Source: Gymnorhina tibicen (taxonomy: Eukaryota; Chordata; Aves; Passeriformes; Artamidae). Taken from it: DNA of 64,000 nucleotides. A model generated the notes under the pieces. It was not told the DNA's origin. It made no database searches and was given only the letters and a program-made list of their open reading frames with translations. The translations under genes were made by a program, and so were the position numbers. The DNA is taken from assembly GCA_013399875.1 (NCBI GenBank), contig VXAZ01008167.1, forward strand, positions 2,508,534-2,572,533, read 5' to 3'. Shown here piece after piece: positions 1 through 13,042 of the stretch. Each line of letters starts with the position of its first letter. Within the stretch, counting starts at the first letter, position 1.

Positions 1-715
1 AAGCTGGCCTGGACCTGCGAGTCCCTCTCTCAGCCAGCTGGCAGACCTGTTCTCTGTCTCTCCCAGATTTACGGCTGTCTCAATACCTGGCTCCAAGCCG
101 CTGAGCTGCTCTGCAGGTTAATACCAGCCCTGCTGGTGGTGCACACTGACACCTCCACACAGGGCACATGCTCCAGCTGATTGCACCCCAAGGTGCAGGG
201 GCCCCTAGCACCCAATGGTCCCACTCCAGCTGGAGCTGTAGGCTCACAGTGGCACTTAATACTCCATATGTACAAATGTATTTAGAAGAGAGCCTCCTCA
301 CCCAGCAATATATGACTAGCCCCTTTATTCCCCCGTTCTGCTCTCCTATGCTTCTTCCACTCCAAATCACCTCGAATCCCCCTCACAGAATCACAAACCC
401 TGCCTTTTGCCCTTCCCCTAAACATTCCATAATACATCCTGAAGAATTTATGGATGCTTTTCCCCTGCACCCCATAATAACTCTTATGGAACTGATCACT
501 TTCTTGTGGAAGACTTGGGAAGAACCAGGTCAGGATGCTCCATTTCTCAGACTATTTCCCCATCTGTCACCATTCCACTGGATCCCTTTGTGGTTTTGGA
601 GATGAGCCTTTTACCACACAGCCTAATTTATCTCCTGGCTTTCAGAGTAAAGCTAGAGAGGCCTGCACCCTTGTACACCTTGTACCTCAGATACTCAGGA
701 GTTAAGGTGATGTTA
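1..715. other. Unassigned moderately GC-rich segment at the window edge
   Basis: Positions 1-300 are richer in G and C than the surrounding intron. Read on the minus strand, the segment includes an AATAAA at about 322-327 followed leftward by GC-rich sequence. This could be an old LTR or simply diverged intronic sequence. I see no TG...CA boundaries, primer-binding site or target-site duplication, so I do not call it a retrovirus. Open frames here have no family resemblance. Confidence 0.2.
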
Positions 716-892
716 TTTGGAAGAGGCTATCCAGGGAAATGGTGGGGTCGTCATCTCTGAAAGTGTTCAGAAAACATGTGGATTTAGCACTTGAGGACAT
801 AGTTTAGTGGTGAACATGGTGGTGGTGCTGGGTTGACAGCTGGACTTGATGATCTTAGTAGTCTTTTCCAACATTAACAATTTCATTCCATA
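716..892 (+). mobile_element. CR1 LINE 3' end, degenerate
   Basis: The stretch matches the 3' untranslated part of avian CR1: wording equivalent to 'gcccagggaggtggtggag' then 'tggacttgatgatcttagtagtcttttccaac', ending in a decayed ATTCCAT-type tail. It is 5'-truncated, as CR1 copies usually are, and carries no coding sequence. Many substitutions suggest an old insertion. Confidence 0.85.
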
Positions 893-1067
893 CAAAAAAG
901 AGTTATTTTTTTATATAGGTCTATTTTAAAGCTGGTAAATCATGAGAAACTTACTAGGATGTATATACCTTTCCCTATCTCCTTAAAAAATGGAGAAAAG
1001 GAATTAATTTCCACAGCAATAAGGACTTGACCAGTTAATGACTACTTCCCCATTGATTATACAGTCT

Positions 1068-1196
1068 AAAAATGAAAATAAAAACAAAACAAAAAAAACC
1101 AAAATCCCACCTCCAAAAAAACCCAAACCAAACAAACAAAACAAAACAAAAAAACCAAAAAGCCCCCCAGAAAACCAAAACCACACAAAAACAAGG
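1068..1196. repeat. A-rich low-complexity tract (AAAAC/AAACC type)
   Basis: About 130 nt of A runs broken by C (aaaacaaaac, ccaaaccaaacaaac). It encodes only Lys/Asn/Pro/Thr-rich frames by composition. No LINE body precedes it on either strand, so it is not obviously a retroposon tail. Confidence 0.85.
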
Positions 1197-4100
1197 AAGT
1201 CAAATCATAGCAAAGGCAAGAGTATTCTTACTCACATTGCCAAAGTGCACAAGCAGAAGCCAAACTCCTTTGGGGTAAGAACTCTGCAAGTGTCAAATAA
1301 AGTTTCTGATCTGACAGAGGCAACACATGAAAGAAAATGAAAATGCTTTCCTACACAGAGGAGGAGGAGTACAAGAAGACAACACTTGATAGCATGACAG
1401 ACAGCACTCTTTTCAAGTTTCTACTGACAACATGAAAGAGATACATGTAACATTTGAGCCCACTCATAGGGAGTCCCTAGCGTGGATAAGAGGCAACATG
1501 AACTCAAAGAAGTTCCCTTTAAGTCTACAAGCAAAAGAACACAGAAGGCCAGAGCCAAGTATGGACACATGTGGAAGACAGCAAGAGACAACAGGTTAAA
1601 AGTGGACAGCTGTAAGGTTACTCCTCTCCCCAAAGTAGAAGCAAAGCTGAGGGTGTATATACAAGCCAGCACAACTCTTTTAGAGGAAATCAAGGCACCC
1701 ATTTCTCACAAGAACTGTTTAAGATAACACACATTCTTCATCTGTATCCCAGAGATCAGTAAATTTGTCAAGGACTGGATTAAATAAGTGAAATTAAAAA
1801 AAAAAACCAAAACGATATAAAACCCACTGCAAAAGCAGAAAACCTCACCCTCACCAAATTCCCTTGGCAGGATCAACAAGCTCCTAGAAGCTGCATTACA
1901 TGCACCTCTGAAAGTGCCCTGGTTTCCCAAAGGCCTCCTTGCTGTGTGCTGTTAAAAATAAAGCCCCTTTTGGTTATATTTGTTTTAACTTACTGACTTG
2001 AAAAATCTACAGCCAACTCACGTAACACTGTCTCCTTTTCTCTGCCTGCTGTTAAAGTTCTCTGGGCTCCTCTTTTTTTCTGAATCCTTACTGTGTTTGT
2101 CTAAGCTCATCTACCCCATGCCCAGTCTTTCTTTCACCTAGTCTCTTCCTCCTCCTACTTTCACTTGGAGAATTTCGTGGTTTTTTTCTCAAGTCTCCAT
2201 TATTCCCATTGTCTCCTTCTGTCTGTCAGTCGATCAGTGCCTTGCAAACAGGTTACAAAACACATTTATGTGCAGCCGTTCTGGCTGAGAGCTCAAGAAA
2301 AATTCACATCCTTGCAAAAAACCCCATGAATTCCACTACCTACTCAAAAAAACAAACAGACAAGTAACACATTTTAACATGCTTTTTCAGCAGATAACTG
2401 CAAAACAGCCAAAGAACACATACTCACAGACTATCAAAACAGTTGAGTGAATTCATAGATTGACCACTAATTAATATGACAAAATACAAATCTAAAAACC
2501 ATACAGTTAAAAAAAAAAAGGAATTGTTCCCAAAATCCTATTATAGGCACCACTAATTAAATTAAAGGAAAAAATGCACAACCTTCTTGATTTTTCAAAT
2601 TTTATTCCAGAAACGGTTTCCCAGTAGACAACCCAAACCCACTCTGCTGCTGTGCCTTCCACGTGCTCTCCTGCGTGGCACAGCAGAATGTGCAGCCCGG
2701 GGCTGGGCGAGAGGCGGGACTGCCCTGCTCAGGCTCACGCAGAGCCAGCACCTTCAGCTGCTCGCCAGGCCTGGCCCTGCAGGAACAGATGCTACAGAAA
2801 TTTTGTCTGTGAAATTCTGAAAAATGATGACTTAGGTTTTGGCCTATAATTATGAGTTCCACAAACAAATAGTTCACACTTACATGTTTCATACTGCTAA
2901 CAGTTAAGTAAGTCTTATTTTAATAAGTAAGAAATTTAAATTCCAAAGATTTTTTCAGACTGTTTGTTACATTACCTTGAGTAATTTTTGTTACTACCTT
3001 GAGGTGCCTTCACTTAACAACAAGGTAAAACTACATGGTCACTTGGGTAAAACATGTTTACCTGATGCAACTAATGTATGCATGCTCTTACACATGGGAA
3101 CTTTAAAATTAAAAAAAAAACCACCAAAAAACCAAAAACTTCACTGCAACATCACTATTCCACAGCAATTAGTAGCATCTTAGCTCTTCTTCTCAATTGT
3201 TCTCTGAGTTTAAGAACTAAAACTTCCTGGACCATTTGTAGCAGCATGTAACTTTATAAATTAAGTATCCTAGACAAAATAAAGTACTATTCCTACAACA
3301 AAGTGTCAATGACTTCAGCTGAGCTTATGTAATTCAGAGAATCCTCAGTCAGCAAGCATTTTCCATGATACAGCAGTATCTTCTGATCCCTACAAGTGTA
3401 ATTTAAAATGAAGAGTGGCATCACAGACTCCTGGAGTTAGGTTGAGTGTAGGATTATAATGTGTGTATTGGATATCTAGGGAATCTTAGGGAAAAAATAA
3501 AATCTCAGCTTCATGAAACTGAAAGAAAAAGCATTCTAAACCAATTAGGTGGAAGCAATTTTCTACTATAAAAAGGATATTCCAAAGATGCACTCATAGC
3601 TACCATATGATACTCTTCTGGCATTCATTTCTGAAATTCATATCTAAAAGCCAAATACCTTGTGCTCTTCATAGTTTCACAGCTGAGTGATACAACAGCT
3701 AATCTAAAATCCCAAAAGCAAAGATTGTCCCCCTCATTTTCACAAGGCAAAACTCAGTGCTGGTTTGACTGTTGCAATGAATCCAAATACCTCTCTGATT
3801 GGTAAGTGAATATATAAAGCTGATATAAAATTGACATTCCAAATTAAAACAGACTCTTATCAAAACACTGAATTTCAGAAAGATTGTAGTGGAAGGCACA
3901 GTACATGGCACGCTGCATTTTTGACCAAGGAAACTTACACAACAGTATAAGTTTTTATTCAAAGCCAGGCTTTGTTCAAAAGCCAGGCTGTCAAAAACAT
4001 ACAACTATTTGAAATCAACTTCTCCCCTTAATGTCTTATAGAACACAGATGTCTTGGCAAGGTTGGCACAAACAAAAACCTCCAAGCCATTCAACCAGCT

Positions 4101-5833
4101 GCGTTGATTTTGTTATGCCTGAACAGTCGCATGCTCAGTTGAGACCTCTATTCTGTTTATGCCTTGAGTCAGTATAAAGCTTTTTGCTCTTTATTAGCAC
4201 AAGCAGCAGTTTTTAAATGATTTCTTGTGACACAAGGAAAGAAAATAACCTCTGCAGAAATGACTCACCGATACTATTAAAAATAAAACCAAGTCCCGAA
4301 AAATCAGTAAGTTATTACCAATGTATGAATGTCCATAGAGCATATGATATGTTGGGTCATTTTGTTTTCCAAATCTTGAGATATATAATCAATATACAGC
4401 ATCTTAACAAATAAAATGAAATCAAACCATTAATAGATACCCTTGTGCATGCTCCTAGCCTGGAACAAACACAGAGTAACTCAGACCATGTTTTTACAAG
4501 TTTCCATTAACAGCACTGTGCAATCATTGCAGTTACCTAATTTACAGGCCTTCACTGCATCTGCACCAGAGATTACCAAGCAGTATTATGACCAGAGAAC
4601 ACACTTGCCAAACCATCCAGCAGTTTCCAAGCAATTCACTTGTCAGGAGAAGCATTATTTTCAAAAAGCATCAAGAGAGACACTAAAACATATATGTACC
4701 TTGAAGGCATCTTTTAGGGCCTCCAAAGATGAAACATAATTGTCAGCTTGCAGCCCAATTGATCTAAACTGCTGATAGAAGACAATGAAAAACAAGCTGT
4801 CTACAATTTTGCTTTGCCTGTAAATACTATCCTCTGAGCCATCTCAAGTGTTCTCAAGAAGAATAACACATCTGTGTGGTCTTAACACCAGCTAAGTCAT
4901 CAATGGTACAGTTACTGTACTACTGAACTAAAACCAGAAATTTTTCACTTAACACTGACATCAGTAAACATAAGGGAGTAATTTTTAAAAGGTCTTGCTA
5001 CAACACATTTATCATAAATCAGGGCAAATGGGGAATATTTGCAATAAAATGTTTATTAGTATGTAATTTAACTATTTTTTCTGAATTGAGTATCATATTA
5101 TACCTTAATAATTCCTTTAGAGTACGAGTACTCTCTCTCGAATGAGCTGTTTTTTTCCAAGATGATGGTTTTATTACAGTTGTGTTAAGAACAATTGAAT
5201 ACACCTCATTCTGACAGAAGAAAAACAATTACTCATGAAAGTAATGGGGTTTTTGTTTTTTTTTCTCAAATATTTATTCCACGCCCTGTTTACACTTGAT
5301 AAGCAGATACGGATTACTGTCTACTGTTATTATAAGCTTAGGAAAAAAGTTGGAGGTCAGTTACCACAAAAACTGTAGACCTCCTTGTGGCTACACATAA
5401 TTCAATGCCTGTAATGATATATACTTATCCTGTTCAGTACACCGTATAAAATATGATTGTTGGTGACAGTCTGTACCATCAAAAAAAAAGGTAACTTAGA
5501 TAGACTCTGCAGCCTCTACTTAGCAAATCACAAAAAGAGACAGAAAATTTTACCACACTCTCAGGCAAACACACTTGTCAATCAGCCTGTTGAATACAAC
5601 GTGCTAGTTTGGAAGACACCTTGACCCATATTTGCAGCTGCAAGAACAAAAGAAAAAAGTGGAGAAAGGTTTTAAGTCTAGACCTCTCCCTCTTTTCCAC
5701 CCATGGCTTCAAGGATAAGATTAGTCATACACAAAAACACTGCACCAAGGCTGGTTGTGCTTTCTACCAGGTGCAGCAGGAGGTATGATGAAAGAAAGAA
5801 TTCAGGACAGGCAGTTCTCCAGCTGACTTAATA

Positions 5834-5889
5834 AGAGTGAGAGAGAGACAGAGAGAGAGAGAGAGAGTGAGAGAGAGAAGGGGAGAAAA
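5834..5889. repeat. (GA)n microsatellite, imperfect
   Basis: Mostly GA dinucleotides with a few T or C interruptions (gagtgag, gagacag), passing into a purine-rich gaagggga end. It lies inside the ASAP1 intron; on the transcribed (minus) sense it reads as a CT-rich tract. Confidence 0.9.
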
Positions 5890-7045
5890 GCTTTAAGTGA
5901 AATCAGTTGCAACTTGACTAAATATCATTCTCCCATTTTTTTTCCTACATCATTTGAAAACATTTACACTGTGTGTTGCCATTCACAAAGTCATGATGAA
6001 TGTTTTAAATTTGCAGTCTATTTTACCCTGGTTGGAGTTGATTGCGATTTTAAGGTAAAGAAATAGTAATGAATTTTTAATTCCACCATGTAGCACATTA
6101 CCAAAGACAGGTGTGCTACCAAACACCCCAGCTGCCTATTACATCCTTTTGATTATTCAAGAGGTTATCAAAAGCACAAGTTCTCACTTCAGCTGCATGA
6201 TCCAAGCAGTAAAGTGGTATGATAGGTTAAGAAACTCAGAAACTGTGCCCACACAAACTGAGGATTTTCTGCAGCTGTCTGAATTCCCAGAGGGTTTTTG
6301 ACCCAACATAAGCACCCGTTCACATTGTATGCACCAGAAACTCCTGTACATGCTCAGCAATCTGGACATCAGCACCCACTCACTATATCCATTCTGCAAA
6401 ATCTACGAGGGATGCAAAGTAACTCCTAAAAGCACTGCATACACTTCCAGACCAACTCTACTGAAGCCTGGGTCCCCCAAAATTGTCAAGCTTGCTACAC
6501 ATGCAATAACTCTGAAAAACTGATTTAAATGTCCTTTAAGTATACTTAACAGTCAAACTAGTTCTTGGCAAATACTTTCAGGCAATTTCACATTAGAGAG
6601 ACTTACGCAAAGCATTGCACTATCAGCATGGTGTGCTGATGTCAGGCATGTTTTGATCAATCTTTCACCATTTTATCCTCTAATCCACAGCCACACTTGA
6701 TTGTTTTTTCTACTACAACTTGGATAAGAACATTCTCAAATTCAACATGTAAATAACTTCTCTGCTAGGTGGATGTGCTATTTAGTGCATTTGGTTTATA
6801 TGGCAAGGTTTTGGTAGCTGGGGGCAGGGCAATAAAGAGGGGCTGCAGGGTGGCTCCTGTGAGAAGACACCAGAAGCTGCCTCCATGTTGGAAAGAGCCA
6901 AATCTGATTCCACAAAGGATCCAATACACTTGGCAACATTTTTTTTAGTTTCAGTGGCTGGAATTTGTTTTTGATCTTGGGAGTCATTTTTTAAAATGAA
7001 TTTACAATTCCATTTATCATTTAATTCATCATTCATTCAACATTA

Positions 7046-7069
7046 TCATGAAAGTTATAACTTTCATGA
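7046..7069. repeat. Perfect 24-bp palindrome
   Basis: TCATGAAAGTTA is followed immediately by its exact reverse complement TAACTTTCATGA with no spacer. A second pair of 8-bp arms, TTAATTCA at 7021-7028 and TGAATTAA at 7067-7074, also pair. It could extrude a cruciform; no function is known. Confidence 0.9.
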
Positions 7070-10000
7070 ATTAAATAAAGCTTTTCAGGTATGTTTCTCA
7101 CAACCCCTTTTACCGTAACAATCAGTAAATGCTATTCACTAAGAAACAGAAGAAAATGCACATCTGAAAGGCTGGTGAGAATACCCAGAAGGCTGCAGGT
7201 TGTCCCCTCAGACTTCTCTTAGGCAACCTACAACATCTCAGTGGTATCACTGGCTGAAAGCAACAACAGAGCTCAGCTGCCGCAGTGGTGCCCTGTGACC
7301 TGTTCAGGCCAGCCTGGGTCATAACATGATTACAGAGATAGGAATCCAGCTTATTCATCAGCTCTCAAAGAGCAATCCTCCTATCAGTCATGCAGAGTAA
7401 TCTTGGTACAGGCTCCTGGCTTTAAGCTGAAACCTGGTAGCTTCCTATACAAACCATGTAGATGTTTCATTACTGTTGTCACAATACTCTGACCTTCCGC
7501 GCAAGTTCCTTTCTCTATTTCAATTTCTCTTAATCTGATTAGTAAACACCCGTGGCACCTGGCTGTAGTGCCAGCTCACCCACATGATTTCAGACAGAAG
7601 CTTACAATGTGAAGAGTAGAGAGATCTAAATGTATTGAGACTGGGCAGGAAAAGCAAAAGGCAAGAACCAGACAAATCTCTGCAAGCTAAAAGTAAAGTA
7701 ACAGTTTCCATTTGCTGTAAATAATGACTCACAGTAAATAACTACTCTTTTTCTTTCTAAACAGTATTTTAGTTTAAACATGACACCAAATGTAAAGTTC
7801 TGCTAATTTTATGAAGTCACTTCTTAAAACTCTGAAGTGTTTCCATTAGACTTAAAAATCAAACATTTATTTTAAATTATCTGAAAAACAAACACTGAAA
7901 TACTCAGAACATAAACAGGAAATAAAATTAATGTGCAATTTACTGTCGATCATAAGAAAAATATAAAAAGCAAGAACAGACACCAAAACTGTAATATTTT
8001 AGTACTGACTTTAATGACCACATGGGGATAACCTATCCATTCATATGCAACTTTAATACTAACATGCTGTGAAAAAAAATTACAGTCCTTCGTAAAAACA
8101 AAACAAAACCCACTAATACAAAGAAAAAACCCCAAAACTACATCTTCTCCATTTTCTCTTGTATTAAATTTAATCCCATAGAAGTCAGATAACCGAATTT
8201 TCTAAAGCCTTGGAGGTTGTCTGGGAAAGAAAAGCTAAATAAGAAACATTAACAGTTATAAGAGGAAGTATGAAACAGTATGACTGCAGTTTGCAAAGGA
8301 AACTAAAAAAAGCAAAGTAAACATTACCTGGCACAGAACTACTCCCTAATGAACATCAAAGATCCCAAAAAACCCCACACTCTGCATACCTTCAGGCCTC
8401 AAACAAATTCCCAGTTAAATCTAATGATACATTTTGCCGTCTTGTAAAGAAAAAAAGAAACTAGATGAGGAGAGCCACATGCTAAAGATAACATGAAGGA
8501 CCATTCCTCCACCCTGCCTGAAGAACTTCATCTCCCTTTTCATCCCTTTTTCTTTACACAGAACTTTATCATTTTGCCTTCCCAGCGCAATCCCAGTTGT
8601 GAAGCAGATGCCTTTTTGGTATTTTTTTCACACTTAAAAACTGGCAGCCAAAACAGCTAGCTCAGTAAACAAATATTCTACTAAAAAGGAACCACAAATG
8701 GCCAATCAACAGGAATAAAAGCAAGGAGAGGCAGGCAACTCATTCTTCAGCAGCAAGAGCCAAGAAGTAGCCATTGCTTCGGCACAGTGCAGTGCTGCTC
8801 GCTCCCTGTTCCAGGCACACAAGGCTGTCGAGAAAAGCAGGCTGGGGAGGAAGGGTGGTAGCAAACACCACTCCTGCTGCACATGCAACTACCCCCAGTT
8901 AAAGGGGAGTTGTGTAACAGCACAGCTCACCTGCCCATAGATACAAAGACATGTATTGAAACAAAGAACTAAGAAACAGTTGGTTAACAAGTTAAGCTTG
9001 GAGGACTTACACCCTCTACTGCTCCCATGCTACAAAGGTGATCAAAAGAAAGGCATGAGAAAACCAAGCCGAAAGGCAACATGAAAAATCAAAGTTATCC
9101 TTTGCTTTGGACAACAATGTAACTCAAAGCTGCTGCCTGCACATTTTTAAATCCCAAAATGATCATACCCACGTGGAGACTGGTAATCCCACCCTTCCCA
9201 CTGACCAACGCCATTCAGGAGCAGGGCAGAGAAGGGACATTGTTCCTGTGGAGCGGCAGAACTTCCCACCAGCAGTGCCACCTGCACAACCGTGTCACGA
9301 CTTCTCTTGCAGCTCATGCAAGAAAGTTTCCATTTCCTGTGCAGGCACTTGTGTGGTTAATGCAGCTCCAGCAGCGCCGAGCACAGGCTCTGCCCCATAG
9401 CAATGCACTGACACAGCAATGAACTGACGTAAGGACAGGAGAAAAAGGGGCCAAAATCTTCTCTGTAAAGACACGTGGATAACATTGTAAAGAATAAATA
9501 TTTTTAATTTACCTCATTCAACTAAACAAGAGAAAAAACTGTAACACTGTGAACCTTACCCCTGGTTCTACTAAATTAATTAGCCCAGTTTTGAGTACTC
9601 GTTCATGTTTTTGAAGTAAGCATCTGCCCAATTCTTAGATGACAACTTCAGACCAGGATATTTTAATGTTTGTTGACCCACAGAAGTGCTGTTTAATTTT
9701 CCACACAGACAGAACAAGTCTCCTGACATTTTGAACATCACCTCAATGGACAGGAACAATGCATGGAAAATATGTCCACCAATCTCACTTGCTAGTGGGT
9801 GTCAGTACATTTTCAAATAAAACAAAAAAGGAAATTTAGACGCTGATATCTTCAGTGTACTCCTAAGCTAAAATTCTTCCACAAGCATTCCAGTCTTGCA
9901 CATGTTTTTAGCAAAGATCAGCTGGCTAAAAGGTCTTTTTTCCTGAAAATGTACAAACATTTGCATTATTAACCTAAGCTTATTTGAAAACACAAAAACT

Positions 10001-10654
10001 TTTTGAAAGTACATTAAAATTATGTTTAATGTGAGATGGTCTCCTGGTGAAACACTATAAATACTTACTTGCACTAAATTAGTACTCACATAAAATTCTC
10101 AATATTACAGTTTTTCAACAAGGTATGTTGGAGATCTTCTCCCATTCTCCCTGATACACAACTTCAGATCTTTGATTACAATGTTTTAAGTAATTGTACC
10201 GAGGAAAATGAATGGCTGTCATTTAAAAAACAGATCTTTTCAGAAAGATTAGAGTGAGAAAAGAGCCTGTAAAGGAGATTACTAAAAGAAGATATCCTCC
10301 AAAAAGATGAAGTCATGGGCAAATCAGGAAATCATAGCAGCACTCTACAAATTAAATGTAAAAATCACAGACCAGGAGATTTGCAGTAACAATTTTTCTA
10401 AATGCCTACAAACCTACAATGCCTACAAGTATATGTTTCAAACACATCAAAAGCAAAAAGCTTGTCTTAATTCTGCTGTGAACCTCCTCTCTCATTCCCG
10501 CATCTCAAAACTACAAAGAAACTGACAAACCACGGGGAGAAGGAGAACAAAAATAACCCAAACCGTGAGTTTTGTTAAGAGATACCTCAGAATCCAAGTC
10601 ATTTAATATACTACACCCACTTTTTGGTGGACAAATAGGCTTGTTAGCAACCTA

Positions 10655-11450
10655 TTTGACACAGTCTATGTGAATTTTCAAAAAGATCTACAAATGTTCA
10701 ACACCAAAGTTGCTTGATAAAAAAACCAACATGAGATGAGGAGAAGCTGTTCTTCCAGGGCAGCAACTGTTTAGAATGAAAGGAAACAGGAATAAACTGT
10801 CCATTTTGCCATTCAAGAGATGGCACCAGGAATCAGTTCTGCCATCTGTGCAGCTCAATACATCCTACACTGTCTAGAAGGGATGTGGTTGGTGAAGTGA
10901 CAAAGGTCACTGACGATACAAAAGGTTCAAGTAAGAAAAATGGAAACTAGATGTGGAGAGGTCACATAACTTCATAAATTCTAATTGCCCATTAAGAGAG
11001 CAGATGAAAAAAATATATATCAAGGCGTAAAGCAATGCACATAAAAAACCACTTTTGTAAATGTACATATATAACGTGAGTCTCTGAATCATCCATGACC
11101 ATGGTAGACAAAATGCATGCTACATTTTTAAGCGTTTTCTTGAATTATTCCTTGAATATTCAGGAGCTACCAGGATATCAAACCACTGAGGACAGAGTAA
11201 AGCAGCACAAAAGGCATCATTATACCAAGATGGAAGTTCATAGTACATCTGCATTTTGTTCTCTGTATCTCAAAATGCTAAAAGAGGGATATAAGAAGGC
11301 AACTAGGTTGACCTCAACTATGGAAATGCTTCCTAAGGGGGTGGGATTAAATATCTGTATGCTAATGTTCTTCAAGCTCAAAAAGAACTGACTAATTTAA
11401 AGCAAGAGAAGTCTACAATCTATAAGGAACAGAGGAAATAGGGAATAATT
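10655..11450 (+). mobile_element. Ancient CR1-like LINE remnant with RT region
   Basis: A strongly decayed copy of the CR1 reverse-transcriptase half. Recognisable in order are a 'YVNF-K' block near 10665 (for the LDFxKAF motif), the 'caggaatcagttctg...ctgtgcagctcaata' block at about 10830-10860 (for GSVLGPVLFN), VTDDTK near 10903-10920 where the family has FADDTK, 'gcaaagtaatgcacat'-like sequence near 11028-11043, and 'tctcaaaa...gaaggcaac' near 11268-11303. It resembles the older CR1 type shared with turtles and crocodilians more than the young avian subfamilies. There are many frameshifts and stops, so it cannot encode protein. Boundaries are approximate. Confidence 0.7.
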
Positions 11451-12944
11451 AATTATTTTCTCATATTATTAAAATGCCAAATTAAATCATAAGGATGCAA
11501 GTTTAATTAAAAAGTCTGCTTTTTATCTTAAACACCACATAGGTAAGATATGAAATTTATGTTTTCATAGATGCTAACAAATTCTAATTAATGAGAGGGA
11601 TACTCAAGACATCTCTGTGTTTAATAGTTTACCATCTTCAGCTCAAAAAATTTCTGAGCAGCAAATGGTTGAAATAGTATAATGGTAAGTTTTCCTGGTA
11701 ACGTTCTCCCCAAGATAGATGCTATTGATCACTTATTGTTAAAGAGCAGGATACAAGGGCTTAGGGGAACTTGTGGTTGGACTCAGCGTGGTAGTAGTTT
11801 CTGGTGAAAAATTTGACAACCTAGAATATTTTTGAGAATATCTTGAGCAAGAAAACATTTCACTGTTTCAACCATAGCACACAATTCAACAACACTTCTC
11901 AGCCCACAATGTGTGCTTCAGTTCCTAACCATTCACTTTTCTCATGGTCATGCTCAAATAAGCCATAGAGTCTGAAAAATTTTAGGTTAATGCAGGTACA
12001 AAAATGGATAACAGGATAGAACTAGGATAGAATTACTACAATTTAGAAGGACATACACTGTCTTTCAGAAAAACTACCACAAAAACAAAATCTACCAAGT
12101 TGTGAATAATAACTTTATTTCTGCAAAATAAAAGCAGCTTTTATGGAAAAGGTTGTTTTGTAAGTCTTCTGGAGATCTTGCTACAAGCACTGATGCATTT
12201 AATAGCCATCCACACAGACTTTATCAGTCAACTTTAGGCCTTTCAAGAAGGGACAAGATACAAGGTAAAACAGAAGGATGGAAAGCTGGATGGAAAGTAC
12301 CATCCAAATGCTCTGCTCAAAGTCTGAGCAGAAATTCAGGTAACTTCTTTATAAAATACTGCTCAAGTTTAATACTGCCGAAGGTTTTTAACATCACTTC
12401 CTCTTTCCACAGCTAAAATTAAAGTTTTCTGACTCTAACATTCTGGAATAGTAATGTGATGCTTCAACTCATTAAGTATACCTAAACTATACCTGGTCCC
12501 CAGCAGATCCTGGAACACGACCATAAACTTTCATTATCTATCTTTGGCTTTATACTTCATCACATGCTCATGGAATTTTTTGGAAAGCAACATCCAAGGC
12601 AGCACAACACATTACACCCATATATTATATGCACTTCAGGAGCACATCTGTTATTCTTCTGTATGCATTTTCATCTTTCTAGACAAACTATCTTTTCAAC
12701 CAACATATTGTTCTACTCCATTTTGTTAATTCTATTATAAAGAAAAAGAAAGAAAAAAATGCTTTAAAAACTGTGCACAAAATATGAAGTCGGGCTTCTT
12801 CAAACTCAGTTAAAAGTTTCCTAAGAATGCTCAAAACTGGTCTAAAGATTAATCCACAAAATCAAAGCTCAACACAAACAAACCCATTGATTACTGGAAG
12901 CCTATTAGAGACTACAACGCAGTCAAATAAACTGAAGCTCATGA

Positions 12945-13042
12945 ACCTGAACTAGTTGAAGATCTTCCAGATCACTAGTGGGAGGTGGGAACTAGATGCC
13001 TTTGAAGGTCCCTTCCAGCTCAAACCATTCTATGAGTCTATA
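12945..13042 (+). mobile_element. CR1 LINE 3' tail
   Basis: Ends with the CR1 hallmark 'gaaggtcccttccagctcaaaccattctatgagtct', preceded by 'gggaactagatgcctt'. Only about the last 100 bp of the element is recognisable; it lies in forward orientation inside the ASAP1 intron. Confidence 0.88.
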
